DNA from: Polyangia bacterium
Lineage (GTDB): Bacteria > Myxococcota_A > Polyangia > Nannocystales > Nannocystaceae
DNA length: 64,000 bases
NCBI GenBank assembly: GCA_030429545.1
Contig: JAUIFF010000011.1
Span: forward strand, 62,001-126,000
Reading direction: 5' to 3'
The position numbers and the translations under genes are program-made. Positions within the stretch are counted from its first letter, which is position 1. Each line of letters begins with the position of its first letter. Shown one piece after another: positions 8,108 through 19,366 of this stretch. Under the pieces are notes generated by a model that was given only the letters and a program-made list of their open reading frames with translations, did no database searches and was not told the origin of the DNA.

Positions 8108-9570
8108 TGCTGTCCTCCACGGGCACGCGACCCAGCCTCGATATCCCCGTCGGCAAGGCCCACGCTGAAGTCGGTACGCGGTTGCGTGACCCCGTGTTCA
8201 AACACCACCTCACCGTCGATCCACACCTGCTCGGCATGGGTGTAGATGCTAAATGGGTTGCCGCTCCACACGACCACGTCGGCGAGCTTGCCCGGCTCTA
8301 GGGTCCCGGTTTGGCTGTCGATACCCAGTGCCCAGGCGGGGTTTTGGGTGATCCACCGCAGGGCCTGATCTTCACTGATCTCGATACCCGCCCGGCGCCC
8401 GGCATACATCGCCTTGCCGGCCTCTTGATTGAGCCGTTGAATCCCCACCGGGCTATCCGAGTGAATGATCGCGCGGGCGCCAGCAGCTGTCAGCAGGGCG
8501 GCATTTTCCCGCACGGCGTCGTAGGCCTCGGCCTTAAAACCCCACCAGTCGGCCCATACCGACGAAGCCGTTTCGGCCCGGGCGAGGCGGTCGGCGATTT
8601 TATAGGCCTCGACTGCGTGGTGAAAACTGCGAATCTTAAACCCAAACTCGGCGGCAACCTCGAGCATGAGCGACATTTCGTCGGCGCGATAACAGTGATT
8701 ATGCACCAAAATTTTGCCATCGAGGACGCCGGCTAGGGTCTCCAAGCCAAGGTCTCGGTCGGGTGGGTCCGGTCGATCCTTGACCTTGCCCTTGCCGTTT
8801 TTCTCCCATTCTTCGAGCCCCTGCTTGTACTTTTGTTGCTTGCGCCGATACTCGACCGCACTTTGAAACGCCTTGCGGTAGCCGGCGACATTGCCCATCC
8901 GGGTTTGCGGCCCCGACTTCTCGCCATAGACGCGTTTGGGGTTTTCGCCGCAGGCCATTTTGAGCCCGTCGGGCGCCCCTTCAAAACGGGCGTCGGCGAC
9001 TGAGCGAAGGTTGGGGTAGAGCTTGATCGTCACCGACCGGCCGCCGATGAGGTTGGCCGAACCGGGCAGGATTTGACAGGTCGTCACCCCACCGGCGCGG
9101 GCGTAGTCGATCTGTGGGTCCTGTGGCCAAAAACCGTCGGCCGAGCGCACATAGGCGGTGTTGGGCTCGGTCGCCTCGTTGCCGTCGGCGTGGGCCTTGA
9201 GCCCGGGCGACGGATACACACCCATGTGCGAGTGGGTGTCGATGATCCCCGGCGTCACCGTTTTGCCAGCGACATCGATCACCTTGGCCCCAGCCGGTGC
9301 CGCAATGCCCACACCAACTGCGGCAATTCGATCGCCGGTGATCAGCACATCGCCGCGCTCAATGATCACCCCGGTCGCGGTCATCACCCGGCCACCTTTG
9401 AGGAGCGTGCTTGCTTCGCCCTGGGTGCTCGCCGGTTTGGTCGTAGACGACTTGGTGGTGGGAGCAGTCGTCGCCGGGGCAGTTTTTTTACACCCCACGG
9501 TCAGGCACAGGCCCGCGAGCAACGTGTACTGCCAAGCGTTTCGCATTGCAGTTCGAGTCGGTTTGCGCAC
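8104..9570 (-). CDS. Amidohydrolase lipoprotein with intact metal site
   Basis: The protein has 488 residues. A lipoprotein signal ends in LCLTVGC at about residue 27, followed by a Thr/Ser/Lys/Pro linker, so the enzyme is anchored outside the cytoplasm. The amidohydrolase metal motifs are present: TPGIIDTHSHMG (HxH), VHNHC, FHHAVE and the catalytic HSDSP. The composite beta domain is recognisable at both ends (GDRIAAVG, LEPGKLADVVVWSGNPF). It resembles imidazolonepropionase-like peptidases or deacylases, and the substrate is unknown. A charged Lys-rich loop (KQQKYKQGLEEWEKNGKGK) is inserted mid-domain. It is first in a two-gene operon with the motif-lacking paralogue. Confidence 0.87.
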   Translation of the reverse strand: MRKPTRTAMRNAWQYTLLAGLCLTVGCKKTAPATTAPTTKSSTTKPASTQGEASTLLKGGRVMTATGVIIERGDVLITGDRIAAVGVGIAAPAGAKVIDVAGKTVTPGIIDTHSHMGVYPSPGLKAHADGNEATEPNTAYVRSADGFWPQDPQIDYARAGGVTTCQILPGSANLIGGRSVTIKLYPNLRSVADARFEGAPDGLKMACGENPKRVYGEKSGPQTRMGNVAGYRKAFQSAVEYRRKQQKYKQGLEEWEKNGKGKVKDRPDPPDRDLGLETLAGVLDGKILVHNHCYRADEMSLMLEVAAEFGFKIRSFHHAVEAYKIADRLARAETASSVWADWWGFKAEAYDAVRENAALLTAAGARAIIHSDSPVGIQRLNQEAGKAMYAGRRAGIEISEDQALRWITQNPAWALGIDSQTGTLEPGKLADVVVWSGNPFSIYTHAEQVWIDGEVVFEHGVTQPRTDFSVGLADGDIEAGSRARGGQQ

Positions 9571-9857
9571 GGGCGCACGCTACGGGGCTTGAGCGGCGGA
9601 TGCAAGTACGACTTGTCGGCCGCGGGTGTTGGCCGGTCGGCCATACAATCCACCATGTTTTCAAAACGTTTCGCCGGTCGGTCGGCATACTCGTGCGCAA
9701 AATAGCGCTTGCCTGTCGAAGCAACCTCAAGAGTCCACCGGGCTGCACGCCAAACTGATTGCAAATACAAATTATCTGCGGCACCCGGGCTGCCCGAATT
9801 AAAAATGCGTGCACATCCCAGGGGGGTGCACGCACTGCGCAGCTTGGAAGGTTTGGA

Positions 9858-10823
9858 CTACTCGCCCTGCTGGGCCTGGGCCGCGCGCTTGGCCTCGATG
9901 TCCGCATCTGAGACTGCTGCACCGTTGTCGCCCGCAGCCTCCTCGGCAGCTTTTTTCTCGGCCGCAATCCGCTCGCTGTCCTTGGCCCACTCGAGGTCGC
10001 TGGGCCTTTGCTTGCGGATAAACACAAAGTAGATACCCAGGGCGATGATCGCGAACGTGAAGTACTGCGCCGGGGTCAGCCCGAAGTAGCGGGTGTCCTG
10101 CTGGCGCATCGTGTCCAAAAATAGCCGGTAGGGGCCGTAAAACAGACACACAGTGCCAACCAGTTTGCCCGGCCAGGCGTTTTTCCAGTCGTAGACGAGG
10201 TGGAAGTACAGGGCCAGCGGTACCAGGTAGACGAACTCAAACAGGCCGAGGTCCCAGCGGGCGACCTGTGAACCCTTCCACCCGTGGACCGCGAGGGCGT
10301 AAAACGGGTGTGAGGGGTCGACGATCAACCCCGGGTGGTCATGGACCAAACTGCAGCCCAGCCGCCCAAACGTAAACCCGACCAACATGCCGAAGGTGAG
10401 CATGTCGACAAACACGAGGAAGGGCTGCTTTTCGCGGGTCAAAAACCACAGCACCCCGACCATCCCGCCAAAAAATCCACCGACGCTCGAAAGCCCGTTC
10501 CACACCTGCAACAGCAACAGTGGGTTGGCGACCACATCGTCCCAGAAATAGAAGATCACCGAGACCCAGTGCGAGATGATGAAGCCCGAGATCAGGGCGT
10601 AAAACATGACATCGCGGGCGACAAACTCATCGATGTCGCGCCCCTTGGCATAGGCCAGGCAGCGGCGGATCCCCAGCAACACACCGGTGATCACCAGCGG
10701 GCCAAAGACCTGCAGCTTGATGGTGCCCAAAAACGGCAGGGTGCCGAGGGTCTTGGACGGAATACTGATGAACGGGAGCAGGGCTTCCAGCATCGCGGCG
10801 AACCCTAGCAGACTCTCGCGCAT
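9858..10823 (-). CDS. Lgt-like membrane protein with altered active site
   Basis: This 321-residue polytopic protein shares the layout of prolipoprotein diacylglyceryl transferase: VWNGLSSVGGFFGG, then FGRLGCSLVHDHPG, then the C-terminal YRLFLDTMRQQD. In the E. coli enzyme the first motif holds the essential His103 (SFHGG) and the second Asn146 (GRLGN). Here these positions are Val and Cys, while the motif Arg residues are kept. The usual RHPSQLYE segment is replaced by ARWDLGLFE. A helical Ala/Glu/Lys tail of about 45 residues is added. It could be a divergent transferase subfamily or a paralogue with another lipid-linked role, so I do not assign lgt. Confidence 0.7.
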   Translation of the reverse strand: MRESLLGFAAMLEALLPFISIPSKTLGTLPFLGTIKLQVFGPLVITGVLLGIRRCLAYAKGRDIDEFVARDVMFYALISGFIISHWVSVIFYFWDDVVANPLLLLQVWNGLSSVGGFFGGMVGVLWFLTREKQPFLVFVDMLTFGMLVGFTFGRLGCSLVHDHPGLIVDPSHPFYALAVHGWKGSQVARWDLGLFEFVYLVPLALYFHLVYDWKNAWPGKLVGTVCLFYGPYRLFLDTMRQQDTRYFGLTPAQYFTFAIIALGIYFVFIRKQRPSDLEWAKDSERIAAEKKAAEEAAGDNGAAVSDADIEAKRAAQAQQGE

Positions 10824-11080
10824 GCGCGAAAGGTTGGCACGTCACGCCGGCTCAAGAAACATCTCGGCTACCCGGGGGTCTCGACGGTTTCGCACATCCG
10901 GCCCCGCAGATGGCGGCAAGGTCTCGGGATTCTCACAAACTGCCAAACCTCCGTTAACCGGACCCGTCGGCGTAGCTGTGAAGCACCGATCGCCCCACTC
11001 GGGGAGTTTATTGTATCAGCAAGCTCAATCACCACCCGGGCAAGCACGGCGCAGTGAGCTAACAGCCGGCTGCCAGTCGG

Positions 11081-14698
<3,618 letters not shown>

Positions 14699-14713
14699 AG
14701 CCCCATGCACCAG

Positions 14714-15247
14714 CTATCCGGCGGTTTTCGTCGATGCCTGCGCCAAGTACTCGCGGCTGCGTTTGACATAGGCCCGCCAACTGTGGGCGATCCATTCGAG
14801 ATCCTTGGGCCGACACTGCCGCACAACCCGCATGGGATTGCCCATCACCAGGGTCCCGCTTTTGACAACCTTCCCAGGCGCCACCAAGGTGCCAGCGGCG
14901 ACAAACGAACCCGACTCAACAACCGCATTGTCGAGCACGATCGACCCCATCCCAATCAGGCAATCGTCGCCAATCTGACACCCGTGGAGGATTACGTTGT
15001 GGCCCACCGTCACCCGCGAGCCCACCACCGTCTTCGAGTCGCCCTCGGTCGCGTGAATCGTCGAACCATCTTGAATCGATGTCTGGGCACCGATCACAAT
15101 CGGGGCATCGTCACCGCGCAACGTTGTGTTGGGCCAGATACTCGACTCCGGGCCAATGCTGACCTCACCGATCAGCACCGCCTGCGGGTGGACAAACGCG
15201 GAGGCGTGAAATGTTGGGGTATGACCGGCGAACGCGTGGAGAACCAT
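14714..15247 (-). CDS. Gamma-carbonic-anhydrase-like hexapeptide-repeat protein
   Basis: The protein forms a left-handed beta-helix, seen as repeated hexapeptides such as VLIGEV, SIGPES and SIVLDN. Metal-binding histidines occur at STIHAT and in GHNVILHGC, as in the gamma-class carbonic anhydrase / YrdA / PaaY group. The final 30 residues form the usual C-terminal helix (WIAHSWRAYVKRSREYL). The start at 15247 (MVLHAFAG) matches the family N-terminus, and the upstream in-frame ATG at 15301 adds an unconserved lead. It is the first gene of a probable two-gene operon with the oxoprolinase. Carbonic anhydrase activity cannot be assured, since many relatives act as acyltransferases or have no known activity. 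Confidence 0.85.
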   Translation of the reverse strand: MVLHAFAGHTPTFHASAFVHPQAVLIGEVSIGPESSIWPNTTLRGDDAPIVIGAQTSIQDGSTIHATEGDSKTVVGSRVTVGHNVILHGCQIGDDCLIGMGSIVLDNAVVESGSFVAAGTLVAPGKVVKSGTLVMGNPMRVVRQCRPKDLEWIAHSWRAYVKRSREYLAQASTKTAG

Positions 15248-15325
15248 GGTGGTGGCGAGACGATAGCTCGAGTAGCGAGGGCCGTTGTCCCGCCCGAACA
15301 TGAGGTCGATCTCAGCTCTGTATAA

Positions 15326-15703
15326 TCACGCTGCGGACACGCTACTGCGCCACAGCCACAACGCAACCAAGGTCATCACGCCGACCTCGACCGCAACCAA
15401 AAGCCACTGCTTTGGGACAACCCCGTCGACGAGTAGCCCTAACAGGCGCGCCGCCAGAGCGCCGGTGATGAAATAGAAGATCGCGGTGGGGATGCTGGTC
15501 GACCACGGGCGCAGCCCGGGCACTGCGATGAAGACCAACCCCAACCCGAGCACCATGCCGCCACGAACCCGACGCTCGACCGCCTCAAACACATCGACCG
15601 CCGGCTCAGGTCCCCCAGTCAGGGGGCTAAACCAGTGTGGGCATACGGCCGCCACGGTGCCTATGACTGTCAAACAAATCCCCAATATGCGAAATCCAGA
15701 CAT
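15326..15703 (-). CDS. Small four-TM membrane protein
   Basis: This 125-residue protein is mostly hydrophobic, with segments near residues 5-22, 49-63, 70-90 and 98-117. It carries an RRVRGGMVLGLGL motif before the second segment and an ALAARLLGLLVDG motif before the fourth. This resembles DUF4345-type proteins, whose function is unknown. It is separated from the gamma-carbonic-anhydrase-like gene by about 80 bp on the same strand. A hairpin-repeat block sits immediately upstream of its start. Confidence 0.6.
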   Translation of the reverse strand: MSGFRILGICLTVIGTVAAVCPHWFSPLTGGPEPAVDVFEAVERRVRGGMVLGLGLVFIAVPGLRPWSTSIPTAIFYFITGALAARLLGLLVDGVVPKQWLLVAVEVGVMTLVALWLWRSSVSAA

Positions 15704-15717
15704 TGATTTGCGTTCCT

Positions 15718-15868
15718 TCGATGGCGCTTCAGGACCGCAGCCCTGGCAAAATAGCCCGCGGCCCTCCCCTAGTCGAAACTACCAACCCCTTCCTAACATT
15801 CGCGGAGATACTTTACCTGGGTGCGAGTCCTGAGTGGCGATGCTGTAGTCCTTCTACTGCGAGGCTCC
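15718..15868. repeat. Single copy of the hairpin intergenic repeat
   Basis: This block has the same parts as the six-copy cluster at 18.5-19.4 kb. It contains the right hairpin arm (GCTTCAGGACCGCAGCCC, near 15727), the spacer CCCCTAGTCGAAAC (near 15762), ACATTCGCGGAGATACTTTA (near 15798) and the left arm GTGCGAGTCCTGAG. It ends at TACTGCGAGG, exactly where a truncated gene copy begins. Confidence 0.75.
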
Positions 15869-16039
15869 GTGCAGTCACCACTGGTCGTTGTTGCGCGAGC
15901 CATCATCGCACATTTCGTCGGGGTCGTGCACGAGGTCGCCGCACTTTGGGAGCTCGGCGCCGGTGCTGAACGGCACCTCAGGGGTCGTATATCCCGCGGC
16001 CACCAAGACGACTGAAAGTACTTGTTTGTGCCTCTTCAT
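15866..16039 (-). pseudogene. Truncated copy of the Cys-rich DUF1554-type lipoprotein gene
   Basis: From the ATG at 16039 the reading gives about 54 codons. They closely match the N-terminus of the intact neighbour: PFSTGAELPKCGDL and MCDDGSRNNDQW against PFSTGPELPNCGDL and VCDDGSRNNDQW. A 2-bp loss after NNDQW creates a TGA, homology runs on for about a dozen bases, and then the sequence changes into the hairpin repeat. The signal region has diverged and lost its lipobox Cys. Its ATG overlaps the stop of the intact gene. It is a remnant of a third tandem paralogue. Confidence 0.75.
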
Positions 16040-17214
16040 TGCTCGAAGCAGTAGAGGTGGTTGTCGAGGTCACAGCCGGTCGGGTTGTTCATCGCATCGG
16101 TCCACTGCTCATCGATTAGCGTAAGTAGACCGCCACGTCCCTTGTCCTCAAACTGACTGGAAGACCAGCCTAGGCAGTGTTGATCCTCCGAGGCTGCGGA
16201 CCCATCGGGTAACGTGTTTGTCCACGCTCCGCCAGGAGTCGGTTCCTCGCCGTACTCGGTCACGAGGAGTGGGTTCTCGATCTCGAGTTGTGTGAGGGCG
16301 TCCCAGGACGTCGCAAATACTGTCCCATCGGCCATAATGTATCGCCCCTGGCTCTTCTCGAACCGGGTCGCGGGAGAAGATGTATCATCACTGATCCATG
16401 CGCGGAAGTTCTTGCCGAGGTGCAGGTGTCCGGCCTCTGCGTGGATTTTGCAGAGCCAGTCCGCACGAATAATTCCGGTCTCGCCGATACCCTCATCGAA
16501 GTCTCCACGGAAAACTTCTTTGCTCACGAAGACATAGCGATCGGTGATGCAGTCCGGTCCGCAGTCCGCTTGCCCGTCGCATTCCTCCTCGCCCTGGTAA
16601 ACGAATCCGTCACCGCAGCTTGCAAACGAGCAATCGTTGAGACACGCGTCGGTATTCAGTGTATTTGCATCGTCGCAGTCTTCGAAACCTGTGTAGATGA
16701 TGCCGTCACCGCAGACATTCTTCTGACAAGAATTTGTACACGCATCATTGTTGATGTCGTTGCCGTCATCACAGCCTTCGTAATCTTCGTCGATGGTTCC
16801 GTCTCCGCAGTACGGAATCGGTTTGCATAGTAGCGAGCAGCCGCCCGGTAGTCCGTACTCGATGTCGGAGTTGTCCGGGCCGAGGTCGCAGGTTTCGATT
16901 TCGTGGAGGACTCCATCCCCGCAGGAGGCTGGGAGAGTGCAGTCTTCCAAACAAACGCCATCACCGGAGCCAGGATCACACTGTTCGGTGGGTTCGTGGA
17001 CAAGCCCGTCGCCGCAGTACGGGACGGTGCACTGCTCCGTGCAGTCGCCCCACTGGTCGTTGTTGCGCGAGCCATCATCGCACACTTCGTCGGGATCGAG
17101 CACGAGGTCCCCGCAGTTTGGCAGCTCGGGGCCTGTACTGAACGGGAGCGGACCCGGGATGTGACAGGCTGCTAGCGCGGCAAGGAAAAAGAACGCTTTC
17201 GTTTGCCGATACAT
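16036..17214 (-). CDS. Cys-rich repeat lipoprotein with C-terminal DUF1554-like domain
   Basis: The protein has 392 residues. The signal peptide ends in LAAC with Cys17 as the lipid site. Residues about 33-225 hold six or seven Myxo-type disulfide repeats of the form CGDGxxxxxExCDDG...NxDxCxxxC (DUF4215-like). The last about 165 residues form a globular domain with RADWLCKIHAEAG, FRAWISD, SWDAL, CLGWSSS and a C-terminal LYCFEQ. This matches DUF1554, a domain of secreted proteins of myxobacteria and leptospires. It should be surface-exposed. The tandem paralogue at 17218-18324 lies 3 bp upstream, so the two are probably cotranscribed. The ligand is unknown. Confidence 0.82.
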   Translation of the reverse strand: MYRQTKAFFFLAALAACHIPGPLPFSTGPELPNCGDLVLDPDEVCDDGSRNNDQWGDCTEQCTVPYCGDGLVHEPTEQCDPGSGDGVCLEDCTLPASCGDGVLHEIETCDLGPDNSDIEYGLPGGCSLLCKPIPYCGDGTIDEDYEGCDDGNDINNDACTNSCQKNVCGDGIIYTGFEDCDDANTLNTDACLNDCSFASCGDGFVYQGEEECDGQADCGPDCITDRYVFVSKEVFRGDFDEGIGETGIIRADWLCKIHAEAGHLHLGKNFRAWISDDTSSPATRFEKSQGRYIMADGTVFATSWDALTQLEIENPLLVTEYGEEPTPGGAWTNTLPDGSAASEDQHCLGWSSSQFEDKGRGGLLTLIDEQWTDAMNNPTGCDLDNHLYCFEQ

Positions 17215-17217
17215 CTT

Positions 17218-18324
17218 TTATCCTTCTTGGAAACAGTAGAGATGAAATTTGTAACTACACACATAATGGGATTCGGCGTCTGTCCACTGTGGCTTGGTCG
17301 TTAGTCCGAAACTCCCATTTTTGAGCACGGTATTGTCTGCCCACCCGGAGCAATCCGACTCGCCGAGACTCTCCCCTGTGGGGCTCGTGTTCGACCAAAC
17401 GCGGGCAGGAAGCTGCTCCAACTCCTCTCCCTCTTCCGTGTACTCGATAGCGTCCTCGGGGCCATTCTCAAGCAACGCGCTCCAAGAAGTTGCAACCAAC
17501 CCTCCATTGGGCATCCGATACTCCATCTCGGCTCCGCCGATCCGCGCCGCCGCACTCGAGTCGTCCATCCCGTTGTTGTCGCTGAGCCACGCGCGGAAGG
17601 TGCCGGGAAAACCCTTGTCCGTAGCGATTTTCTGGCAGTGGTAGTCTGCGCGGTCGAGGCCTGAGTTGCTGCCGTTGCCCCAACCGTCGGTGTTCATCGC
17701 ACCGTCAAAGGTGACGCTTGTGACAAAGACGATTCGGAAGTTGGCCCACATACAGCCAACGCACTTCACATTAAAGTCTTCGTGGATATCGTCCTTCTCG
17801 CAGACCTCGAACTCTTCTTGGAGGACTCCATCACCACAAAACTCGGCAGTCTCCTCCGTACAGTCGAACCCGCACTGCGACCCGTACACGCCGTTTTGCT
17901 CGCCCTCGTCGCAAACTTCGACGCCGATGTATTGGTGCCCGTCGCCGCAAACGTTCTCCAGGCAACCAGGGATGCAAGGCCCGTCGAAGCTGACCATCAT
18001 GTCGTCGCACTCTTCGTCGCCCTCGACGATCCCGTTGTTGCACATCGGCTCGCTCGAGGTGTCGTCGGTGGTTTCGTCTGTGGTGCCGGTGTCCGCGTCC
18101 GTCGTGTCACCCGAGGTTGAGCCGGTGCCTGTTGTTTCAGTCATGTCGGGATCGGTCGATCCAGTCGACAGGTCAGGCTCGGTTTCGCCAAACGTCTCGG
18201 TCTCGGGACCGGCCGTTGACGTGGGCGGATTGCTCGAGTCGCTCGCGGAATCGTCCTCTGCATCCTTCTTGCAACCGGCGAGAGCGATGCTCGCCAGTAC
18301 CAAAATGCGGAGGGTCGAGGGCAT
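17218..18324 (-). CDS. Cys-rich repeat lipoprotein with C-terminal DUF1554-like domain (paralogue)
   Basis: This 368-residue protein has the same design as its downstream neighbour. A signal peptide with lipobox IALAGC is followed by a long Ser/Thr/Asp/Gly/Glu linker (about residues 20-93). About three disulfide repeats come next (CGDGHQYIGVEVCDEG and similar), then a DUF1554-like domain with DRADYHCQKIATDKG, FRAWLSD, SWSALLE, CSGWADN and the terminal LYCFQEG. The linker is much longer than in the paralogue. I chose the ATG at 18324 because it gives a compact signal peptide. An in-frame ATG at 18360 adds 12 residues. It is first in the tandem pair, downstream of the repeat cluster. Confidence 0.82.
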   Translation of the reverse strand: MPSTLRILVLASIALAGCKKDAEDDSASDSSNPPTSTAGPETETFGETEPDLSTGSTDPDMTETTGTGSTSGDTTDADTGTTDETTDDTSSEPMCNNGIVEGDEECDDMMVSFDGPCIPGCLENVCGDGHQYIGVEVCDEGEQNGVYGSQCGFDCTEETAEFCGDGVLQEEFEVCEKDDIHEDFNVKCVGCMWANFRIVFVTSVTFDGAMNTDGWGNGSNSGLDRADYHCQKIATDKGFPGTFRAWLSDNNGMDDSSAAARIGGAEMEYRMPNGGLVATSWSALLENGPEDAIEYTEEGEELEQLPARVWSNTSPTGESLGESDCSGWADNTVLKNGSFGLTTKPQWTDAESHYVCSYKFHLYCFQEG

Positions 18325-18528
18325 GGGGCGATGGTGGGGGAAGATGGTTAGAATGTCCATGCCCGCCCCATCGGCCAGATTTCAGCCGTGTTGCACTGTT
18401 TCCGAATTGTTTTTCGGATTTTTTGTAACTAGCGCGAATTACATCGAGTCGATTTGCATTGCCGCCCGCTCGTGATCGATGAAACTGCTTCATCGGTAGT
18501 CGCCATCAGCCCAACCTAAACCCCCGCG

Positions 18529-19362
18529 TTCCCCCGCTGCCAAAATCCCGCACGCCCCCTAGTCGAAACCACCAACCCCGCCCAAACATTCGCGGTGATA
18601 TTTTGCCTGGGGTTCGAGTCCCTGAGCGCCGACGCTATCGTCCTCCTACTGCGACGCGCTCAGGACCGCAGCCCAACCAAACAGCCCGCACGCCCCCTAG
18701 TCGAAACCACCAAGCTCGCCCAAACATTCGCGGTGATATTTTGCCTGGGGTGCGAGCTCTGAGCGCCGACGCTATCGTCCTCCTACTGCGACGCGCTCAG
18801 GACCGTAGCCCAACAACCTAAACCCCCGCGCTCCCCCGCTGCCAAAATAACCCGTGCGCCCCCTAGTCGAAACCACCAAGCTCGCCCAAACATTCGCGGT
18901 GATATTTTGCCTGGGGTGCGTCCCCCGACGCTGTCAGACCACTGCCCAACCTAAACCCCCCGCCCCCTAGTCGAAACCACCAACCCCGCCCAAACATTCG
19001 CGGAGATATTTTGCCTGGGGTCCGAGTCCTGACCGCCAACGCTGTCAGACCGCTGCCCAACCTAAACCACCGCTCGCCCCCCTAGTCGAAACAACCAACC
19101 CCCGCCCAAACATTCGCGGAGATATTTTGCCTGGGGTGCGAGTCCTGAGCGGCGACGCTGTAGTCCTCCTACTGCGAGGCGCTTCAGGACCGCAGCCCAG
19201 CCAAAATAGCTCGCGCCCCCTAGTCGAAACAACCAACCCCCGCCCAAACATTCACGGTGATATTTTGGTTGGGGTGCGAGTCCTGAGCGGCGACGCTGTA
19301 GTCCTCCTACTGCGAGGCGCTCAGGACCGCAGCTCAGCCAAAATAGCCCGCGCACCCATTCG
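18529..19362. repeat. Cluster of six hairpin-forming intergenic repeats
   Basis: A unit of about 105-165 bp recurs six times. Its parts are CCCCCTAGTCGAAACCACC (near 18557, 18695, 18859, 18964, 19079, 19216), AAACATTCGCGGTGATATTT, a left arm TGGGGTGCGAGTCCTGAGC, an inner loop with GTAGTCCTCCTAC, and a right arm GCTCAGGACCGCAGCCCA ending in CCAAAATA. In the best copy (19261-19345) the arms can pair over more than 20 bp, with an inner GTAG/CTAC stem. The third and fourth copies have lost most of the hairpin. The block fills the 1-kb gap between lipoprotein and kinase genes, and no gene is visible in it. Confidence 0.85.
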
Positions 19363-19366
19363 AACG

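Noticed and set aside
18605..18625. GGTTCGAGTCC resembling a tRNA T-arm
   Set aside because: It is one variant copy of the hairpin repeat, and other copies read GGTGCGAGTCC. No cloverleaf can be formed around it.
18529..19362. Possible CRISPR array
   Set aside because: Repeats are over 100 bp with variable length, no unique spacers and internal hairpins, and there are no cas genes nearby.
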